From: Streptomyces hygroscopicus
GTDB taxonomy: Bacteria > Actinomycetota > Actinomycetes > Streptomycetales > Streptomycetaceae
NCBI GenBank assembly: GCA_002021875.1
Contig: CP018627.1
Location: 6,572,001-6,636,000 of the forward strand
Reading direction: 5' to 3'
DNA: 64,000 bases
Shown here: positions 50,270 to 59,218 of the stretch, piece by piece
How positions within the stretch are numbered: the stretch's first letter is position 1
Layout of the letters: every line of letters starts with the position of its first letter
Made by a program: the position numbers and the translations under genes
The notes under the pieces: generated by a model
Told to the model about the DNA's origin: nothing
Database searches by the model: none
The model's input: only the letters and a program-made list of their open reading frames with translations

Positions 50270-51120
50270 CGAACGCCGGACCGACGGACGAGCTCGCCGG
50301 AGCGCCGGACGAACTCCCCTATCGACTGGTCGCCACCGATCTCGACGGCACGCTGCTGCGCCCCGACCACACCGTCTCGGCGCGGACCCGTGACGCGCTC
50401 GCCGCGGCCACCGCGGCGGGCGCCGCGCACATCGTGGTCACCGGGCGCACCGTCCCGGTGGCCCGGCACATACTCGACGACCTCGGCTACCAGGGGCTCG
50501 CGGTGTGCGGTCAGGGCGCACAGCTCTACCACGCGGGTGAGCACCGGCTGCTGACCTCCGTCACGCTGGACCGCCAGGTGGCCCTGCTGGCGCTGGAGAA
50601 GATCGAGGCGGAGATCGGCCCGCTGTCGCTGGCCGCGGCCCGCGACGGGCTGGACGGCGAGGTGCTGTTCGGCGAGGGCTACCGGATGGACCACGAGGGG
50701 ATGCCCCGGGTGCCGTTCACGGACCCGGCCGAGCTGTGGTCGCAGCCCATCAGCAAGCTCTATATCCAGCACGCCGAGCTGGACGACGACGCCCTCGCGG
50801 ACGCCGCCCGGACGGCCGCCGGGGGCCTGGTCGGGGTCACGATGGCCGGTACCGGACTGGTGGAGCTGCTGCCGCTGGGGCTGACGAAGGCCACGGGCCT
50901 CTCGATGGCCGCGCGCCGGCTGGGGATGACCGCCGAGGACGCGATCGCGTTCGGCGATATGCCCAATGACATTCCGATGTTCGGCTGGGCGAAGCACGCT
51001 GTCGCGATGGCGAACGCGCACCAGGATCTGAAGGCCGTCGCCGACGAGATCACCGCCTCCAACGCGGAGGACGGCATCGCCGTGGTGCTGGAACGGCTCT
51101 TCCCGGCGGCGCGCCGGTAA
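50266..51120 (+). CDS. HAD-superfamily Cof-type phosphatase
   Basis: 284 residues from GTG 50266, overlapping serS (GTGA). HAD motifs: [13 protein letters not shown] (motif I), VVTGRT (motif II), the Lys in [10 protein letters not shown] (motif III) and [11 protein letters not shown] (motif IV). The large C2 cap is of the Cof/YbiV type. These act on sugar phosphates or nucleotide-like substrates in the cytosol. Coupling to serS is probably historical, with no known link. Confidence 0.9.
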   Translation: MTNAGPTDELAGAPDELPYRLVATDLDGTLLRPDHTVSARTRDALAAATAAGAAHIVVTGRTVPVARHILDDLGYQGLAVCGQGAQLYHAGEHRLLTSVTLDRQVALLALEKIEAEIGPLSLAAARDGLDGEVLFGEGYRMDHEGMPRVPFTDPAELWSQPISKLYIQHAELDDDALADAARTAAGGLVGVTMAGTGLVELLPLGLTKATGLSMAARRLGMTAEDAIAFGDMPNDIPMFGWAKHAVAMANAHQDLKAVADEITASNAEDGIAVVLERLFPAARR

Positions 51121-51149
51121 CGGCGGCACACCGGTGACCGGTGAACCGG

Positions 51150-51241
51150 CCGGATGCCGGCGCGGCCGCCTCGGCGGACCGCCCGGCATCCGGGCCCGGC
51201 AGCGGTGATCGGGATCCCTCGGCCGCCGCCGAGGGATCCCG
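51150..51241. terminator. Two consecutive terminator hairpins
   Basis: CCGGATGCCGG (51150-51160) pairs with CCGGCATCCGG (51183-51193). GGGATCCCTCGGC (51211-51223) pairs with GCCGAGGGATCCC (51228-51240). They separate the convergent serS-HAD and phospholipase genes, one for each direction. Confidence 0.8.
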
Positions 51242-51253
51242 GTCCAGGAGGGG

Positions 51254-51703
51254 TCAGCCGAAGATCTTGACCGCCTGGTAGTAGGTCCACGCCGTGCCGT
51301 CGCACGACGTCTTGGTGGCACCGCTGTAGGCGCTGCACACCCGCTTGAGGTCCTCGTAGAAGGCGCTGTCGATGCGCGCCTTGTTGGCGTCGAAGATGCC
51401 CATCGCCTTGTGGTTGCGGTAGCCGAAGTCATGGCGGGCGCAGGCGGTCTGGAAGGGGAAGCCGAAGGGGTTGTCGGGGGAGCTGCTGCAGTAGTCGGTG
51501 GACCAGTCGAACCCGTAGGCGGCCCAGGCACCCTGGTTGTTCCGCGCCGCGACCCAGGTGTTGTAGCTGCTGGCGCTGGTCTGCGTCCAGCTTGCGAGGA
51601 CCTGCGGCTTGTCCGCGGGGGCCGCCTGGGCGGGTGCGGCCAGGGCGATGGCGGCGGCCGCGGTGACAGCGGTGGCCGCGAGACTCGTGACGAGACGACG
51701 CAT
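51254..51703 (-). CDS. Secreted phospholipase A2
   Basis: 149 residues from ATG 51703 (GGAGG upstream). The signal peptide ends APAQA. The mature part matches prokaryotic PLA2 of the Streptomyces type: DWSTDYCSSSPDNPFGFPF (calcium loop) and TACARHDFGYRN (catalytic His-Asp), with paired Cys (KRVCSAYSGATKTSCDG). It releases the sn-2 fatty acid from phospholipids extracellularly. Monocistronic. Confidence 0.93.
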   Translation of the reverse strand: MRRLVTSLAATAVTAAAAIALAAPAQAAPADKPQVLASWTQTSASSYNTWVAARNNQGAWAAYGFDWSTDYCSSSPDNPFGFPFQTACARHDFGYRNHKAMGIFDANKARIDSAFYEDLKRVCSAYSGATKTSCDGTAWTYYQAVKIFG

Positions 51704-51901
51704 TCGGGTTCCCTCCGTTTTCACTTCTGACACCCCCTCAAAAGGCTTGTGGCGCGGGGGGTGGCGCGGTGTGATCCAGCGCACGCCAAGAGTTGGGCAG
51801 GTCCCTGACAACCGTCAAGATCTACACCGACGTAGAGATGAACAGAGTTCGACCAGCAGAGTTTCGGAGCTTCCTCCAACTGGCGCCGCTGCGCGAGTCG
51901 T

Positions 51902-52906
51902 TCAGGAGGTGCGCCGGGACACCCGGGAGGGAGGGGCGAACAGCGGCCCCGGACCCTTGACCCGTCGGAGGATCGGGGCGGTCTCCATGTCCAGCACGGA
52001 GGGCAGTTCGGCGATGCGGGTCGTCAGATAGGTGTAGAGGGCCCGGACATCGGCGCAGACCACGGTCGCCATCAGATTCTTCGTCCCGGTGGTCGCACAT
52101 GCGAACGCCACCTCGGGGTGGTCCGCGAGTGTCTGCCCGGTGGCGGCGAGATCCGACGGCCTTACCGACAGCCACATCGTGGTGGTGACACTCTGATCGA
52201 ACATCCGGTGGGTGTAGTCGACGTCGAAGTACAGGGTGCCGTCGGCGCGCAGATCGGCCAGCCGGCGGCGCACCGTCGACTGCGACCAGCCGGTGGCGGC
52301 GGCCAGTTCTGCCAGCGGCGCCCGCCCGTCCCGCGCGAGGACGTCCAGCAGCTTGCCGTCCTCGGCGCCCACCGGTCCGCGCGGCCCCTTCGACCGGTCC
52401 GCGGCCGGCGTGCGCAGCCGACCGACCTGCTCGGCCGTCAGCGCCTCGGTCTTGTTGACCAGGCCCTGCTCGCCGCCGTAGAACTCATGCAGCACGCAGT
52501 GCGCGCTCACCCCCACCACCCGTGGCGTCTGCGGGAGTTTGCGCAGCAGCAGGGCGTCGCTGTCCAGGCCGGACGCCGCCCGTGTCGACGCGGCGACCTC
52601 GGTGCCGTCGGAGAGCACATGCACCCAGGAGGTGTCGGTCCGCCGGGCCATCGCCTCGGCCACCGGCAGCGCGGCGTCCGGCAGGCACCGCACCCGCACC
52701 AGCCAGACCACATCGCCGACCGCCGCCGGGTCGGTGAGCCCCAGCACCCGGACCGCTCCCGTCGTCCGCAGCCGGGTGTAGCGGCGGGCCACGGTCTGGT
52801 CGGAGACGCCCAGCACCTCGGCGAGCCGGCTGAAGGGGGCCCGGCCGTCGAGCTGAAGGGCATGCACCAGCGCCCGGTCCAGGTCGTCGTACGCGTCGGA
52901 TTCCAC
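51902..52906 (-). CDS. Tandem Lrp/AsnC-family transcriptional regulator
   Basis: 334 residues with two Lrp-like halves. The first HTH (about 8-55: LVHALQLDGRAPFSRLAEVL and SDQTVARRYTRL) is followed by a partner domain. The second HTH (about 185-230: ELAAATGWSQSTVRRRLADL) is followed by an AsnC-type ligand domain (DVDYTHRMFDQSVTTT). Double-Lrp proteins of this kind are common in Streptomyces. Divergent from the MFS exporter gene with a 175-bp gap, so probably its regulator. Confidence 0.88.
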   Translation of the reverse strand: MESDAYDDLDRALVHALQLDGRAPFSRLAEVLGVSDQTVARRYTRLRTTGAVRVLGLTDPAAVGDVVWLVRVRCLPDAALPVAEAMARRTDTSWVHVLSDGTEVAASTRAASGLDSDALLLRKLPQTPRVVGVSAHCVLHEFYGGEQGLVNKTEALTAEQVGRLRTPAADRSKGPRGPVGAEDGKLLDVLARDGRAPLAELAAATGWSQSTVRRRLADLRADGTLYFDVDYTHRMFDQSVTTTMWLSVRPSDLAATGQTLADHPEVAFACATTGTKNLMATVVCADVRALYTYLTTRIAELPSVLDMETAPILRRVKGPGPLFAPPSRVSRRTS

Positions 52907-53081
52907 CGCACAAAGCTAGCGGACGTCGGATATCGCCACCGGGGCGGTGCCGGCTGGAGGACCGGACCGGTCAGGACGACCGTAAGAGCCGCGGGGACCG
53001 CCGGACCGTCATCGGGATCGGCCCTCGCGTCCCCTTGTCGGCAGCACGTTGGCCGGCACGTTCCGAATCCCGGAGTCAGTC

Positions 53082-54626
53082 ATGCGCAGATCATGGTGGC
53101 CGCTCGCCGCCATCACGCTCGGCAATTTCATGCTGTTGATAGACGTCACGATTGTGAACACCGCGCTGCCCCAGGTGGCGCGGGGACTGGACGCGTCCTT
53201 CACCTCCCTCCAGTGGGTGATGGACATCTACGCGCTGGCGCTGGCCGCGCTGCTGATGGTGGCCGGTTCGGCGGCGGACCTCTTCGGGCGGCGGCGGCTG
53301 TATGTCGTCGGCCTCGCGGTGTTCGCGGTCTCCTCCCTGGTCTGCGGTCTGGCACCGGACGCCGGGGTGCTGATCGCGGCCCGCGCCGTCCAGGGGGCGG
53401 GGGCGGCGGCCATGTTCGCCACCAACACCCCGCTGCTGATGGCGACATACTCCGGCCGCGACCGCGGTATCGCCTTCGGGGTGTGGGGCGGTACGAGCGG
53501 GGCGGCCGCGGCGATCGGCCCGGTGCTGGGCGGGGTGCTGACCGAGTACGTCGACTGGCGGGCGATCTTCCTGGTCAATCTGCCGCTGACGGCGATCGCG
53601 GTGTGGATCACGCTCCGTTCCATCGAGGAGTCGCGCGGCGCGCCGGGCGTACGGATCGACTGGCCGGGCGCCGCCACGTTCACGGTGTGCGCCGGGGCGC
53701 TGACGTATGGGCTGATGCGCGGGGGTGAGGAGGGCTGGGCCGACACCGGCACGGTCGCCGCACTGGTGACGGCCGCGATCGCGCTGCTCGCCTTCGCCGT
53801 GGTGGAGCGCGGAAAGCGGCAGCCGCTGCTGGACCTGGGGCTGCTGCGCCGCCCGACGTTCGCGGTGCTGATGGCGGCGGCCCTGCTGCTGCAGGCGGGG
53901 GCCTTCCCGTACCTCACCTACGCCGGGCTGTGGCTGCAGTCGGTGCTGGAGATGAGCCCGGTGCAGGCCGGGCTCGCGGTGACGCCGATGGCGGGCGTCT
54001 CGCTGGTCGTCGGCGCGGCGGGCGGACGGCTGCTGGACCGGGTCGCCCCCGGGCGGGCGCTCGGCGGCGGACTGCTGATGGTGGGCGCGGGCGCGCTGGT
54101 GAACGCGGCGATGGTGACCCCGGACGCGGACTGGACGGCCTTCGTCCCGGGCCTGGCGCTGGCCGGTCTGGGGATCGGCCTGGCCATGCCGGTGCTGGTC
54201 TCGGCGGCCCTCGGTTCGGCCCCGCCGGAGCGGGCGGGCATGGCCAGCGGCGCGGTGAACACCTTCCGGCAGCTGGGCTACGCCCTGGGGATCGCCGTCC
54301 TGGGCACGGTCTTCGCGACGCGAGTGCGGGACATGGTCGACGACAGCGGCACCGTCCCGGCCCGGGCGGCCGGACAGGCCGCCGAGGCCATCAGCGGCGG
54401 CCACGCCGACGCCGTCATCGCCACCGCGCCCCCGGCTCACGCGGACGCGGCGCGCACGCTCGTCCACGAGTCGTTCGCGGCCGGACTCGACCGCATCTGC
54501 CTGATCTCCGGCATCGCCGCCCTGGCGGCGGGCCTGCTGGTCCTCGCCGTCGTCCGCGGCGGCCCCGGCGGAGCGCCCCCGAAGCCGACCCCCGAGCAAT
54601 CCCCGGCGGAGCCGGTCCACGCCTGA
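53082..54626 (+). CDS. DHA2-type (14 TM) MFS drug exporter
   Basis: 514 residues from ATG 53082 (GGAG 6 bases upstream). It begins LAAITLGNFMLLIDVTIVNT, the DHA2 motif D1, and continues with LQWVMDIYAL, GSAADLFGRRRLY (motif A) and GPVLGGVLTEY (motif C), with about 14 hydrophobic segments. It should export a drug or natural product by proton antiport. Under likely control of the divergent Lrp regulator; a terminator follows. Confidence 0.9.
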   Translation: MRRSWWPLAAITLGNFMLLIDVTIVNTALPQVARGLDASFTSLQWVMDIYALALAALLMVAGSAADLFGRRRLYVVGLAVFAVSSLVCGLAPDAGVLIAARAVQGAGAAAMFATNTPLLMATYSGRDRGIAFGVWGGTSGAAAAIGPVLGGVLTEYVDWRAIFLVNLPLTAIAVWITLRSIEESRGAPGVRIDWPGAATFTVCAGALTYGLMRGGEEGWADTGTVAALVTAAIALLAFAVVERGKRQPLLDLGLLRRPTFAVLMAAALLLQAGAFPYLTYAGLWLQSVLEMSPVQAGLAVTPMAGVSLVVGAAGGRLLDRVAPGRALGGGLLMVGAGALVNAAMVTPDADWTAFVPGLALAGLGIGLAMPVLVSAALGSAPPERAGMASGAVNTFRQLGYALGIAVLGTVFATRVRDMVDDSGTVPARAAGQAAEAISGGHADAVIATAPPAHADAARTLVHESFAAGLDRICLISGIAALAAGLLVLAVVRGGPGGAPPKPTPEQSPAEPVHA

Positions 54627-54940
54627 GCGGTGGACGACAGGTCACAAGGGGCGGGCGCCCGATGGCGCCCGCCCCTTCGCTGCGTGAGGCAGACGTCCGT
54701 CAACGCACGCGGTGCGAGTAACCCTTACGCGATCGGATCGTTCTTCCATATACGCGTTATGCGCGGCGGCAACGCGAGTTGGAGCCTCGGCCGGGCGACG
54801 GATCGACGGGCAGCGATGTCACGGCGGTTGGGTCCGAAAGAGGTCGGCGGCCTCCGCTCCTGGTCCCTGGATACGGGCGGCCTAGCCCCTGGCTGGTGGG
54901 GCGTGACCATCACCCGAATTTCAGACCGGAAGGCACACAT
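54627..54940. other. 314-bp spacer with a terminator
   Basis: Contains the hairpin at 54646-54677 and then the leader of the next gene. AT-rich bits (TTCTTCCATATACGC) near 54742 could be promoter sequence. No supported gene. Confidence 0.5.
54646..54677. terminator. Hairpin terminator of the MFS gene
   Basis: AAGGGGCGGGCGCC pairs with GGCGCCCGCCCCTT around CGAT. Confidence 0.85.
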
Positions 54941-55690
54941 ATGCCACCTGAGATCGCGCTACTGGAGTCGCGCGCGCTGCGCGACAGCGTCATCGAACGG
55001 ACGGATGTCCTCGACAAGGTCAAGATCTTGACCATGCTGCCAGATGGGCTGCATATCACCACACGCATGGTCGCGGAGTACTTCGAGGTTGGGGAAGAAG
55101 CCGTCAAGAGCCTGACCAAACGCCACCGGGAGGAGTTTCACAGCAACGGGATGCACATCCTTCGAGGCGCTGACCTGCAAGTCTTTGAAAGGTCCAACTT
55201 GGACCTTTCAAATTCGAGTTATCCACAGGGCCGCGCCCACCTCACCCTCTACCCCCGCCGGGCGGTGCTCAACGTCGCGATGTTGCTGCGGGACAGCGAT
55301 ACCGCCATGCGGGTACGTACCTATCTCCTCGATGTCGAGGAGTCGACCCGGAGCGAAGCGGAAGCCGGGACGGAGCAGCTCCCGCTCGAACGGATCCTCA
55401 CCGAGCGGATGCTGGCCGGGCCGATCGGCGGCCGCCTCGACGCCGTCGAGGCGTGTCTGGCGGATGTCGGTTCCACGCTGCGCGAGCTGGCGCCGTGGAT
55501 GGCCAGGGTCTCCGCTCGGCTGGACGGGATGGACCGGCGGCTCGACGCGCACGGGCGGGTCATCTGCGCCATGAGCGAGCGGCTCTGCGATCTCGGTGAC
55601 GACATGACCGAGGTCCGCAGGGACGTCGCCACGCTCAAGGCCGAGTCGGTCCAGCGGCGGGCACGGCGCGCCAAGCGGCAGCGCGGGTAG
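54941..55690 (+). CDS. Antirepressor-like DNA-associated protein of a Streptomyces family
   Basis: 249 residues from ATG 54941 (GGAAGG upstream). Residues 20-140 form a domain reminiscent of phage Rha/antirepressor or KilA-N-like proteins (VKILTMLPDGLHITTRMVAE, GEEAVKSLTKRHREE, HLTLYPRRAVLNVAMLLRDS). The last about 100 residues are a charged coiled coil ending in a basic tail (RRARRAKRQRG). Such genes occur in multiple divergent copies in Streptomyces genomes; function unknown, DNA binding inferred. Bases 55140-55215 are AT-richer and contain a perfect 29-nt palindrome. Confidence 0.7.
   Translation: MPPEIALLESRALRDSVIERTDVLDKVKILTMLPDGLHITTRMVAEYFEVGEEAVKSLTKRHREEFHSNGMHILRGADLQVFERSNLDLSNSSYPQGRAHLTLYPRRAVLNVAMLLRDSDTAMRVRTYLLDVEESTRSEAEAGTEQLPLERILTERMLAGPIGGRLDAVEACLADVGSTLRELAPWMARVSARLDGMDRRLDAHGRVICAMSERLCDLGDDMTEVRRDVATLKAESVQRRARRAKRQRG
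55184..55212. repeat. Perfect 29-nt palindrome inside the antirepressor-like gene
   Basis: TTTGAAAGGTCCAA, one C, then TTGGACCTTTCAAA. The 14-bp arms have no mismatch, in an AT-richer patch of coding sequence. Confidence 0.9.
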
Positions 55691-55801
55691 CGGATCGGAG
55701 GAGCTCGGTGGGCGGGGTGGCGCCCTGCCCACCGGGCTTTCCCAGTGGGAATTGTAGGATGACTGGGCAACCGGGCGAATCGAGTGAGGGAGCCGAGAGA
55801 G

Positions 55802-56512
55802 ATGGCGTTGCGGGCGGCTGGGCGGCAGTCGTTGGTCGACACCGTGGTGGAGCAGCTGCGGGCGCAGCTCGCCGAGGGTGAGTGGAAGGTCGGCGACCGC
55901 GTGCCCACCGAGCATGCCCTCGCCGAGCAGCTCCAGGTCGGCCGGAACACGGTCCGGGAGGCGGTCCGCGTCCTCGTGCACGCGGGGATGCTGCAGTCCC
56001 GGCAGGGCGAGGGCACCTTCGTGCTCTCCACGACCGACCCGGCCGAGGTCATGCGGGGTGTGCGGCGCGCCGGGATCCGGGATGTGCTGGAGCTGCGGAT
56101 CGCGCTGGAGGCGGAGGGCGCGCGGCTGGCCGCGCTCCGGCACAGTCCCGACGATCTGCGGCGGATGCGAGCGGCGCTGGAGTCGCTCGAGGCGTTCGGT
56201 CAGGCAGGGGAGCGGTCCGCTGACGGCCACCATGAGCTGCACGCCGCCCATGACCTGGAGTTCCACACCGCCGTGGTGGAGGCCGCGCACAACGCCGCGC
56301 TGAGCGCGACCTACGGCTGGTTCAGCGGCTCGGTGCGCGACTCGCTGGTGGCCTCGCTCGGCGACCGCGAGGTGCCGAGCATCGTCCCCGCCGACCACCG
56401 CGCCCTGGTCGACGCCATTGCCTCCGGCGACCCGGCGGCCGCGGAGGCGGCGGCGCGGGCGCTGCTGGAGGCGCCGAAACGCGCCGTCGAAGCCCTGCTC
56501 GCCACCGACTGA
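55802..56512 (+). CDS. GntR/FadR-subfamily transcriptional regulator
   Basis: 236 residues. The winged helix (about 10-75) reads VVEQLRAQLAEGEWKVGDRV, EQLQVGRNTVREAVRVLVHA and SRQGEGTFV. The helical FCD ligand domain (about 90-225) has DLEFHTAVVEAAHN, where Asp and His are metal/ligand contacts, and a later DHRALVDAI. ATG 55802 follows GAGGGAG. CCCAGT...ACTGGG flanks the start region (55741-55767) and may be its operator. It precedes a CynX-type transporter, its probable target. Confidence 0.88.
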   Translation: MALRAAGRQSLVDTVVEQLRAQLAEGEWKVGDRVPTEHALAEQLQVGRNTVREAVRVLVHAGMLQSRQGEGTFVLSTTDPAEVMRGVRRAGIRDVLELRIALEAEGARLAALRHSPDDLRRMRAALESLEAFGQAGERSADGHHELHAAHDLEFHTAVVEAAHNAALSATYGWFSGSVRDSLVASLGDREVPSIVPADHRALVDAIASGDPAAAEAAARALLEAPKRAVEALLATD

Positions 56513-56590
56513 GCCCCTCTCGGCAGGCCTCACCGCGACCCGGACCACTCCAACCCCACCACCCCCACCACGACCGGAACGGAGCTCTTC

Positions 56591-57883
56591 TTGCCACGCC
56601 CGCACACCCCCGGCCCCGAGGCCGAACCCCTGCTCGTGGACGCCGAGACGGATCTGCGGCCGACCCCCGAGGTGGCCGCCGCGCGGCGCACCCTGCGGGC
56701 CCACCCCGCTCTTCTCCTGATCGGCATCGTGCTGGCGTCGCTCAACATGCGGGCCGCGCTCGCCGGGGTCTCCCCGCTGCTCGGTGAGATCAGCGGCCAC
56801 TTCGGGCTGTCCGCGACCATGGGCAGCCTGGTCACGACCATTCCGCTGATCTTCATGGGCCTGGCCTCGCCCTTCGCGCCCCGGCTCGCCCGGCGCTGGG
56901 GCACCGAGGCGGTGCTGCTGAGCGCGCTGGCGCTGCTGATCGGCGGCATCCTGCTGCGCGTGGCGCCGCCGGTGATGGCGCTCTTCGCCGGGGGCGCCCT
57001 CGTCGGCAGCGGGATCGCGTTCCTCAATGTGCTGATGCCGGGCCTGGTCAAGCGTGACTTCCCGCACCGGGCCGCCGGGATGACCGCGCTCTACACCACC
57101 TCGATGATCGGTGGGGCGACGGTCTCCGCCGCCTCCGCCGTACCGCTGGAGAACGCGCTCGGCGGCTGGCGGGGTTCGCTCGCCTCCTGGTCGCTGCTCG
57201 CGGCGGTCGCGGCGCTGGTCTGGATACCCCAGACGGTGCTCGCACGGCGCGGAACGCACCACGGTGAGCCCGCGGCGACGCCCGTAAGGACGACGCCGGA
57301 CGCGGGGCCGAAGCTGAGCCGCTCCCCGCTGGCCTGGCAGGTCACGCTGTTCATGGGGTTGCAGTCGTCGATCGCGTACGTCTGCATCGCATGGCTGCCG
57401 ACGATCTTCACCGACCACGGCATGAGCAAGAACACGGCCGGGTTGGTGTTCGCGTTCAGCACCATGCTACAGATGGTCGGTTCGTTCGTGGTGCCCACCC
57501 TCGCCGGGCGGATGCGCTCCCAGCGGACGCTGGCCGTCGCGGTCGCGGCGCTGATGGGCGCCGGTATCGCGGGCCTGCTGGTGGCTCCCATAGCCGGGGC
57601 GTGGGTCTGGGCGACGCTGATCGGCGTCGGACAGGGCGGGGCCGTGGGGCTCGCGCTGACCATGATGGTGCTGCGGACCGGGGACGCCCACACCTCGGCG
57701 CGGCTGTCCGGAATGGCGCAGACCTGGGGCTATCTGCTGGCCGCGGTGGGCCCTCTGGCGCTCGGCGTGGTGCACCAGACCATCGGCGGCTGGGGGCTGC
57801 CGCTCACGCTGATGCTGGTGGTGTGCGGGGTGCTGGCGGTGCTGGGCCTGGGCGCGGGACGCGACCGCAAGATCCGGTCCTGA
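56591..57883 (+). CDS. CynX/NimT-family MFS transporter
   Basis: 430 residues starting at TTG 56591 with GGAG 7 bases upstream. About 12 membrane segments begin at LLLIGIVLASLNMRAALAGV, whose N-M-R-x-A-x-x-x-V is the CynX signature. A cytoplasmic loop lies near residue 225. Relatives move cyanate, nitroimidazoles or other small anions; the substrate here is unknown. Forms an operon with the GntR gene. Confidence 0.88.
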   Translation: MPRPHTPGPEAEPLLVDAETDLRPTPEVAAARRTLRAHPALLLIGIVLASLNMRAALAGVSPLLGEISGHFGLSATMGSLVTTIPLIFMGLASPFAPRLARRWGTEAVLLSALALLIGGILLRVAPPVMALFAGGALVGSGIAFLNVLMPGLVKRDFPHRAAGMTALYTTSMIGGATVSAASAVPLENALGGWRGSLASWSLLAAVAALVWIPQTVLARRGTHHGEPAATPVRTTPDAGPKLSRSPLAWQVTLFMGLQSSIAYVCIAWLPTIFTDHGMSKNTAGLVFAFSTMLQMVGSFVVPTLAGRMRSQRTLAVAVAALMGAGIAGLLVAPIAGAWVWATLIGVGQGGAVGLALTMMVLRTGDAHTSARLSGMAQTWGYLLAAVGPLALGVVHQTIGGWGLPLTLMLVVCGVLAVLGLGAGRDRKIRS

Positions 57884-57902
57884 GCGGCCCGGAGGGCCGA
57901 AC

Positions 57903-57931
57903 GGCGTGAGCCCGCCGAGCGGCCTCACGCC
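57903..57931. terminator. Hairpin terminator of the MFS gene
   Basis: GGCGTGAG pairs with CTCACGCC, 20 bases after the stop. Confidence 0.65.
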
Positions 57932-58023
57932 TTCACAGCCGCTCCTCAGGCCACGGAGGGCCGACCGACAACTCCCGCCGCCACTCTCGGTGTCGTCGGC
58001 ATCGACGAGGACCGGAGGACGGC

Positions 58024-58326
58024 ATGAGCTGCACGAGCGGTACGAGCGGTACGAGCGGCATGGCCGAGGCGAAGACCACCCACGGCACGCGGGCCGCGGC
58101 GGGAGGCGGCACCCGGCGGCCATGGCGGAGGGTGCTGCGGACCCCCTGGACGGTGGCCTGTGTGGCGGCGACTGTTCTGCTCGGTTCGTCCGCGGCCGTG
58201 GCCTCCGCCCTGGGCCAGGCCAACGCGGCCCCCGGACACGCCGCGGCGGCGGCCGTCACGACGACCGCCGCCACCGCGGAGACAACCGGCGGCCGCTCCG
58301 CCGTCCCTGCGCGGTGGCGGCCGTAA
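58024..58326 (+). CDS. Small single-pass membrane protein
   Basis: 100 residues from ATG 58024 with GGAGGA 5 bases upstream. A repetitive Ser/Gly/Thr start (TSGTSGTSG) and basic stretch (RRPWRRVLRTP) precede one hydrophobic helix (WTVACVAATVLLGSSAAVAS), then an Ala/Thr-rich exterior tail. It runs into the repeat array at 58321. Family unknown; it could also be a secreted peptide. Confidence 0.6.
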   Translation: MSCTSGTSGTSGMAEAKTTHGTRAAAGGGTRRPWRRVLRTPWTVACVAATVLLGSSAAVASALGQANAAPGHAAAAAVTTTAATAETTGGRSAVPARWRP

Positions 58327-58433
58327 GGCATGCACGAACTCCTGGGCGCCATAAGGCATGCACGAACTCCTGGGCGCCATAAGGCGCGCACGAGCCCCTG
58401 GCGCCCGTAAGGCGTGCACGAACCCCCGGGCGC
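58321..58433. repeat. Four tandem 28-bp repeats
   Basis: The unit is CCGTAAGGCATGCACGAACT plus CCTGGGCG, copied four times, with CCATAAGG in the middle copies. The first and last copies contain the octamer CCGTAAGG. It lies between convergent genes and may form stem-loops (GGCGCC-centred). Confidence 0.85.
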
Positions 58434-58474
58434 CGGGCGTCACCGCGCGCGGGTCGCGAAGGTCGCGCCGGTGG

Positions 58475-59203
58475 TCACTCCTCCCCCGCGAGGGTCAGCG
58501 TGCGCAGCTTGCGGCCCGCGTACCAGGTCGCGCCCACGGTCACGGCCAGCAGCAGGATGACGCCGGTCGTCAGGCCGACATCCGACGAGATCACATCGCC
58601 GTCCGCGACCTTCTGCCCGAGTGCCAGCGCCCACTGCTGAACGCTGAGCTTGCGGGCCCCGGCCACCAGGCTGCCGAAGAACGTCTCCCACACCAGGGCG
58701 TAGACCAGCCCCGCGATCACCGCATGCCGGGTCACGGTGCCCAACAGCAAGAAGACCGCGCTGTAGGCGACCGAGGCCACGGCGGCGGCGACGGCGTAGC
58801 CGACGGCAAGCTGATTGGCGTTGCCGTTCAGCAGGAAGCCCGCGAGCAGGGTGGGGATGGCGGAGAAGGCGACCGTGACGCCGATCGCCACGATCAGCTT
58901 GGTGAAGATGATCGTCGGCCGCTTCACCGGCTTGGCCAGCAGATAGATGACCGAGCCGTCGTCGATCTCCGGGCCGATCGCGCCCGTACCGGCGATCACG
59001 CCGATCAGCGGGACCATGGTGGCCATCGCGAAGCCGCCGAGGATCGCGTCGGCCGTCTCGTCGTCGGCTCCGGTCAGCAGCCTTACGGCGAGCGAGATCA
59101 ACAGCAGCAGACCGGGGAGTGAGAAGAGGATCAGCGCCCGGCGGCGGCCGAGCAGGGCCCGGTAGGTGAGCCGGGCGACGGTGGGGTGGTAGAGCGAGGA
59201 CAT
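58475..59203 (-). CDS. ABC-2-type transporter permease
   Basis: 242 residues, six predicted membrane helices (ALILFSLPGLLLLISLAV, MATMVPLIGVIAGTGAIG, VAFSAIPTLLAGFLLNG and others). The cytoplasmic helix GPEIDDGSVIYLLAKPVKRP is typical of ABC-2 permeases of the NosY/ABC2_membrane type. It follows its ATPase by 15 bp in a leftward operon of four genes. Substrate unknown. Confidence 0.88.
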   Translation of the reverse strand: MSSLYHPTVARLTYRALLGRRRALILFSLPGLLLLISLAVRLLTGADDETADAILGGFAMATMVPLIGVIAGTGAIGPEIDDGSVIYLLAKPVKRPTIIFTKLIVAIGVTVAFSAIPTLLAGFLLNGNANQLAVGYAVAAAVASVAYSAVFLLLGTVTRHAVIAGLVYALVWETFFGSLVAGARKLSVQQWALALGQKVADGDVISSDVGLTTGVILLLAVTVGATWYAGRKLRTLTLAGEE

Positions 59204-59218
59204 CGCTATGGGCTCCTT

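Noticed and set aside
58321..58433. CRISPR array
   Set aside because: The 28-bp units are contiguous without unique spacers and there are no cas genes; this applies also to the arrays at 17288, 19926 and 25838.
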